Positions 59,626 to 64,000 of a DNA stretch of 64,000 nt are shown here, in pieces. The stretch lies in contig CM070713.1 of NCBI GenBank assembly GCA_036346275.1, positions 54,865,567-54,929,566 of the forward strand, written 5' to 3'. The stretch comes from Otatea glauca. Taxonomy: Eukaryota > Streptophyta > Magnoliopsida > Poales > Poaceae. The notes below the pieces were generated by a model. It made no database searches, was not told the DNA's origin, and was given only the letters and a program-made list of their open reading frames with translations. Made by a program: the position numbers and the translations under genes. Within the stretch, counting starts at the first letter, position 1; each line of letters starts with the position of its first letter.

Positions 59626-59995
59626 ATCCTAACATAATTGTAACCATGTTTACTTCTAATACAGTAATCTACCCTACATAATCCTAATATATTAATGACC
59701 TTATATAATCCTAATAAATATTATATACCCTATATAATCCTGCTAAATATTATATACCATATATAATCCTAATATAGTAATGATCATATTTAATTCAAAT
59801 ACAGTAATATACCCTACATAATCCTAATATATTAATGACCCACAATTACATTACTCCACACAAATGCATAACACCACATTTCCATTACTCCATACAAATG
59901 CATATTGTTTACATCACATTGCCATTACTCGTATATAGCTAATTATTTTCTTTCACAATTTGCCCTTCTTCATGATCGTCGCGATGATAGGTAGT
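59626..59995. other. AT-rich stretch with TATAATCCTAATA repeats
   Basis: ATATAATCCTAATATA or ACATAATCCTAATATATTAA recurs five or six times, with ATGACC and ATTACTCCA.ACAAATGCATA repeats. Composition is like the interior of a CACTA element, but its origin is unclear. Confidence 0.5.
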
Positions 59996-61200
59996 GTCAG
60001 CGTTTCGAGCACCGGCAAGTAAATTTGTAAGTCAAAGGGGCCACGCGTTCCCTGTCCCTGAATGGTTAGACTCGAGAGCCCAAGGTGTATACTGGTTCGG
60101 GCCGAATGTCCCTACTCCATTGTTCGGTGGTGTTGTATTGCCTTAGGTGCGTATGGTCGCACAACGTTTTACAAATGAGAGCAAAGAGTTTGAGCACAAG
60201 AGTGTTCGCAAAGGCCTAGCGAGAAGAGGAGATCTCTCAGGCGCCCCACTCCCAGAGGCCCCTGCCTCCCATTATACAACTGGAGGGGGCAGGTTATATG
60301 GGAAGTTGGGAGAGGGCAGGAGAGAAAACCTACGCCGGGAGCATTAGTCTTTTCGCTTTGGTGATGGGTCATCGCCCGATTTGCCCACGTTGGGTCGGTA
60401 GTCCCGTGGGCGAGGCGCTAGTCGTCGCGTCGAACCGGCGCACCGCCTCTCGTGAACTCGACGATGGTTGACGTTGCAGTGCGTAACGTTGGTACTGCCT
60501 CGGGAGGGAGTGTGCCTTCGTATTGTTCGTGACTGGTTGATGGGACTGGAAGCTTGACTTCAGCAGCCATTTATGCCATCTTGGGAAAGAGCCACCTGCT
60601 CCCGTACAATCACTTCGATTGTCCCCGTCCGCAGGGCACGTGGCCGTAGACTGGTGGAGGCTTTGACACGTGGCCCTTGGCGGAGGTTGCCTTAATTTGT
60701 TCGGAGTCGAAGGATTCCGACCCGCCGCGGGGGTCGGGAGCCTTACTTGGTCGGGGACACTAGTCCTGATCGGTCGGGGAGGGGCGTCCTTTGTGGTCCC
60801 ACGGGTCCTTTGGTCGGTAATGGGCTTGAGGTAGCTCGCTTGTTATCCCGGGCCGCTGGGGTACCTGGTATGAGTATTCGCTCAGCAGCCCGAACCCCGA
60901 GCGAAGTTCGTCAAATACGGTTGAGGGTTGATCTTGGTTTGTGAAAGGTAACCGGGCCCGACTGGTCGGTCCGACCGACTGGGTCGGCGGGTTTCCACCA
61001 GGTGTGCCCCAACGCATCCGACGGCTGCCCCGGAGCCTGGCCGGGGCATTCAACCGCCGAAGCTTTTAATTGCTTTTGGCCACAAGGCCGCAGATGGCTT
61101 GGCGCGCCTTGACCGTACGCCTTCTTGGCTGCCTCAGGTTCTGGTGAAGGGCGCTTCGTTTTCCTGTGCTCGCATTTAATTTGAAGACGTTAGATCTCCC
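59996..61200 (-). mobile_element. Probable Ty3/gypsy LTR, minus strand
   Basis: It starts on the plus strand TGTCAGCGTTTCGAG. Read inverted, the end is ACCAGTATACACC, then TTGGGCTCTCGAGTC and finally CTCGAAACGCTGACA, which is the familiar U5-like end of GC-rich grass gypsy LTRs. The inner part is rich in TCGG/CCGA dinucleotide blocks (GGTCGGGGA, CCGACTGGGTCGG). No gag-pol lies in the window, and the inner border is a guess. Confidence 0.45.
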
Positions 61201-61210
61201 TCCGTCTGGG

Positions 61211-61217
61211 TATATAA
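61211..61217 (+). promoter_or_regulatory. TATA box upstream of a small ORF
   Basis: TATATAA, 64 bases upstream of the ATG at 61281, in GC-rich context (GTCTGGGTATATAAGGG). Confidence 0.4.
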
Positions 61218-61280
61218 GGGTACGGCCGTTTACCAGAACAATTGTCCCTTAGACCAAAGTCCTCTTTCGTAATCCTCGAA

Positions 61281-61514
61281 ATGGCTTCGAGGCATCCACT
61301 GATCTTTAGCTTTGGCGATGATGTTGAGGTAGAGGAAGAAGATCCCATGGTCGAGTTCTGGGCTGAGTGCGACCAGGCGATGGCTGAGCTTGGGGAGGAG
61401 GAAGAAACCATAACCCGAGGTATCGCTGCCGTCGACGCGCTGCTCGAGGCTGTTCCAAGGCTCAAGGTGGTAAGGAGGGTCCTCTTGGAGGCGATGGCGC
61501 GAGCGCGTCGGTAG
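61281..61514 (+). CDS. Small acidic ORF of unknown function, probably part of an LTR element
   Basis: 77 codons from an ATG in good context (TCGAAATGGCT) to TAG. It starts MASRHPLIFSFGDDVEVEEE, is acidic in the middle (AELGEEEETITRG), and ends in a basic helix (VVRRVLLEAMARARR). No known domain is recognised. A TATA box 64 bases upstream and continuing codon-like GC composition suggest it is or was expressed. It sits between gypsy-LTR-like sequences, so an element-encoded leader protein is as likely as a host gene. Codon-like sequence after the stop (CGGCGGCGGC repeats) is out of frame. Confidence 0.3.
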   Translation: MASRHPLIFSFGDDVEVEEEDPMVEFWAECDQAMAELGEEEETITRGIAAVDALLEAVPRLKVVRRVLLEAMARARR

Positions 61515-61519
61515 CTGCC

Positions 61520-61915
61520 AGTGCGGCGGCGGCGAAACCGATGCGCTGATTGCAGTCAGCGCAGCGGCGGCGGCTCCGCTAAACTCCAGGAAGTGCGTCG
61601 CCGTCAGTGAGTGCATTGACGCCATATTGATGCTCAAGATATAATACTTGGGGCAGAAATAGCTCCACCATATCTTGTAGCTCACAGTAGCTTTGAGATC
61701 GCCGCGCCCATGTAACATTGTGTAAAGTTTGAGCTCATGGCCTATAACGAAATCTCCTTTTCCTTTACAAATATCTTTGCGATGAACTTGCTTCGGTTGT
61801 TCCTCAACTCGGTCCTCGTGAATCGGCAATCGGCAGGTGATCGCTTCTTTCTGGGCGCGAGCAGTCGGACGTGCGAACTCATGAATGCTTGTTTAGGGGG
61901 TGTTCGAGTGCACGT
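61520..61915. other. GC-moderate stretch, nothing recognised
   Basis: About 400 bases between the small ORF and the minisatellite. Contains short CAGCGCAGCGGCGGCGGC runs only. Confidence 0.4.
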
Positions 61916-63055
61916 TAGACCGTGCCTCGGTCGGCAGGGACGACCGGATGCCTCTTCGTGAGGTTCTGGTACCCAAGTGCTCGTTTAACGTCAGAATTCA
62001 GACCGCGCCTTGGTGGCAGGACGACCGGATGCCTCTTCGCGAGGTTCGGATGTTCGAGTGCTCATTTAACGTCGTAGCTAGACCGTGCCTTGGCCGGCAG
62101 GGACGACCGGATGCCTCTTCGTGAGGTTCGGGTAGCCAAGCGCTCATTTAACGTCGTAGCTAGACCGTGCCTTGGCCGGCAGGGACGACCGGATGCCTCT
62201 TCGTGAGGTTCGGGTACCCAAGTGCTCGTTTAACATCGTAGCTAGATCGTGCCTTGGCCGGCAGGGACGACCGGATGCCTCTTCGTGAGGTTCGGGTACC
62301 CAAGTGCTCGTTTAACGTCGTGGCTAGACCGTGCCTTGGTCGGCAGGGACGACCGGATGCCTCTTCGTGAGGTTCAGGTACCCAAGTGCTCGTTTAACGC
62401 CGTGGCTAGACCGTGCCTTGGTCGGCAGGGACGACCGGATGCCACTTCGTGAGGTTCGGGTGTCCGAGTGCTCGTTTAACGTCGTAGCTAGACCGTGACA
62501 TGGTCAGCAGGGACGACCAGATGCCTCTTCGTGAGGTTCGGGTACCCAAGTGCTCGTTTAACGTCGTAGCTAGACCGTGCCTTGGTCGACAGGGACGATC
62601 GGATGCCTCTTCATGAGGTTCGGGTACCCAAGTGCTCGTTTAACGTCGTAGCTAGACCGTGCCTTGGTCGGCAGGGACGACCGGATGCCTCTTCGTGAGG
62701 TTCGTGTCCGAGTGCTCGCTTAACGTCGTAGCTAGACCATGCCTTGGTCGGCAGGACGACCGGATGCCTCTTCGTGAGGTTCGGTGTCCGAGTGCTCGCT
62801 TAACGTCGTAGCTAGACCGCGCCTTAGCCGGCAGGACGACCGGATGCCACTCGTGAGGTTCGGTGTCCGAGTGCTCGCTTAACGCCGTAGCTAGACCGCG
62901 CCTTGGTCCGCAGGACGACCGGATGCCTCTTCGTGAGGTTCGGTGTCCAAGTGCTCGCTTAACGTCGTAGCTAGACCGCGCCTTGGCCGGCAGGACGACC
63001 GGATGCCTCTTTGTGAGGTTCGTGTCCGAGTGCTCGCTTTACGTCGTAGCCGGAC
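61916..63055. repeat. Minisatellite, about 14 copies of a 79-84-bp unit
   Basis: The unit reads TAGACCGTGCCTTGG, CGGCAGGGACGACCGGATGC, CTCTTCGTGAGGTTCGG and AAGTGCTCGTTTAACGTCG, with small variations. Unit starts are near 61916, 62000, 62079, 62161, 62243, 62325, 62407, 62488, 62571, 62653, 62731, 62811, 62891 and 62970. The first units are about 82 bp and the last four about 79-80 bp, owing to short deletions (GGGTACC to GGTGTCC; GGCAGGG to GGCAGG). The array ends in two short duplicated pieces (GGCTCGCTTTACGTCGTAGC). Open frames here are by-products of the repeat. Confidence 0.95.
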
Positions 63056-64000
63056 GTGGCTCGCTTTACGTCGTAGCCGGACGGGGCATCCATCCCGAGC
63101 CGCCGTCCGACGAGGGTAGCCGCGAGAGGAGTGGCCGCCGCCTATCCCACACGATACCCCGTCCGCAGTGTGGGACCCGAGGGGTGAGCGACGCGCGCTT
63201 ACCGCGCTGGTTTGAACGCCGTGCTCGTGGAGCTAATAATGGGTGGTCCGAGTGGGTCCCGGAGGTCCCTCCCAAGGGGACCTTCCGAGCGACGGTCCCG
63301 AGTAGGTGTCCGGCCCGCCGTGGGGCGACCCATAAAACCTTTCTTTACTCGATCCCGAGTGGACTCGGTCGTCCGCCGACCTGAACATACCGGCCGCCGC
63401 CCATCGATGGGCTCCCGGGAGAGTGTGAAGTATGGTCTCGGACGCGAGTTGAGGCGATCGGGTCGTCAGCCGACCTAACCGGAGGCCCACTACGGGCTCA
63501 CCTCATACTCGCCCCTTGCTCGAATTTCGCTGGGGCGGCCTTATGTCCATCTGGTGGGATAGGCCTTTAGAACCCACAGCTTTCGGCTGGGCCCCCGACG
63601 CGAGCCATCGAGCTCTTGCCGCTTTGGGGATCATAGCATGCCCGGCCGGGCCTTCTCGACGCGCGCCGGGCAACCGCCCGCCTAAAGGCGGAGACCGAGA
63701 GGTCTCAGGACGCGCGGCCCGAGGCGATGTCTTTACGGCTCCTGCTGTCTTGTCAGGATTAAATGCAGAGTGGAATTGGAAACTGGGCGTTACCAGGTGC
63801 CTGATGCGGCAGACGAGGACGTGCGCAATGCTTCGTTCGAGGGGGCGTCTGTTCGGCTGGCGCCCGCTTGGTCAGACGCTCGCTCGGCAGTTAACACGGC
63901 GGATGAGGATGTGCGCGACGTTTTGCTCGAGGAGGCGTCTGTTCGGCTGGCGCCCGCTTGCCCCTTATAAATAGGGTGAGGGGGTGCTCGAGCAAACCTC
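63056..64000 (+). mobile_element. GC-rich LTR (U3-like) of a gypsy-type element, cut by window end
   Basis: CpG-rich, non-coding-looking sequence with TCCCGAG and GTCCGCCGACC blocks. Near the edge, two roughly 65-bp copies of a segment ending GGCGTCTGTTCGGCTGGCGC (63806-63871 and 63899-63960) lie in direct order, just before a TATA box. This looks like a retrotransposon promoter with duplicated upstream elements. Open frames to 152 codons exist but have no known domain. Confidence 0.45.
63966..63973 (+). promoter_or_regulatory. TATA box, probable LTR promoter
   Basis: TATAAATA in CCCCTTATAAATAGGGTGAG, directly after a tandem pair of 65-bp upstream segments. The transcript would run out of the window to the right. 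Confidence 0.6.

Noticed and set aside
59985..60000. TAGTG at 59990-59997 as the missing CACTA terminus
   Set aside because: The adjoining bases do not match the inverse of the left terminus (CCAGTGTAGTG), and the motif overlaps the TGTCAG start of the gypsy LTR.
61916..63055. Possible CRISPR-like array
   Set aside because: Units are contiguous, with no unique spacers, in a plant nuclear context: a minisatellite.
63516..63974. 152-codon plus-strand frame at the window end
   Set aside because: Lies in LTR-like GC-rich DNA across the duplicated promoter segments and the TATA box; no domain.

Overview
This is a nuclear segment of a grass (Poaceae) genome, probably panicoid. The evidence is compact GC-rich exons with GT-AG introns in AT-rich intergenic DNA, nested LTR retrotransposons, LINE, CACTA, hAT and MITE elements, and a nitrate-transporter-family gene that looks most like maize-type NPF6 proteins. 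No rRNA, tRNA or CRISPR array was seen. All gene models were read by eye.

Layout. 1-2.9 kb: probable minus-strand Ty3-type LTR sequence. 3.3-10.1 kb: palindrome-rich AT DNA, perhaps two adjacent transposons with related ends. It contains four copies of a 720-bp higher-order repeat and a 770-bp-spaced duplication. 10.4-14.2 kb: the one host gene that looks intact, an NPF6 (NRT1/PTR) transporter on the minus strand with five coding exons and 601 codons. A 5'-truncated LINE sits about 0.25 kb upstream of its TATA box. 15.5-24.4 kb: MITEs, dispersed repeats, a long Sirevirus-like LTR region carrying CGG/CCG boxes and many small hairpins that share one loop sequence, and two MITEs embedded in TA microsatellites.

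27.4-38.3 kb: a plus-strand p47/PUX-type gene (SEP and UBX domains) that appears to be decaying. It has a lost splice acceptor and a one-base frameshift, and its first intron holds a complete but mutated Ty3 chromovirus with 480-bp LTRs. 38.7-43.4 kb: MITEs and a gag-only Ty1-copia derivative. 45.6-46.3 kb: relic of an unidentified plant gene. 46.8-52.1 kb: complete Ty1-copia element on the minus strand (277-bp LTRs, TTTTC target duplication) with broken ORFs. 52.3-52.7 kb: fragment of a plant O-fucosyltransferase-like gene.

53.2-59.6 kb: CACTA (En/Spm) element with a minus-strand accessory gene of Transposase_24 plus Ulp1-like type; no right terminus was found. 60-64 kb: GC-rich Ty3-type LTR material including a 14-copy, roughly 81-bp minisatellite and a promoter-like TATA box at the window edge.

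The host genes are unrelated in function (ion transport, CDC48 cofactor, glycosyltransferase relic). The window is mostly a record of repeated element insertion. The least explained structures are the constant-loop hairpin field (18.5-20.7 kb) and the 720-bp higher-order repeat (3.6-6.5 kb).
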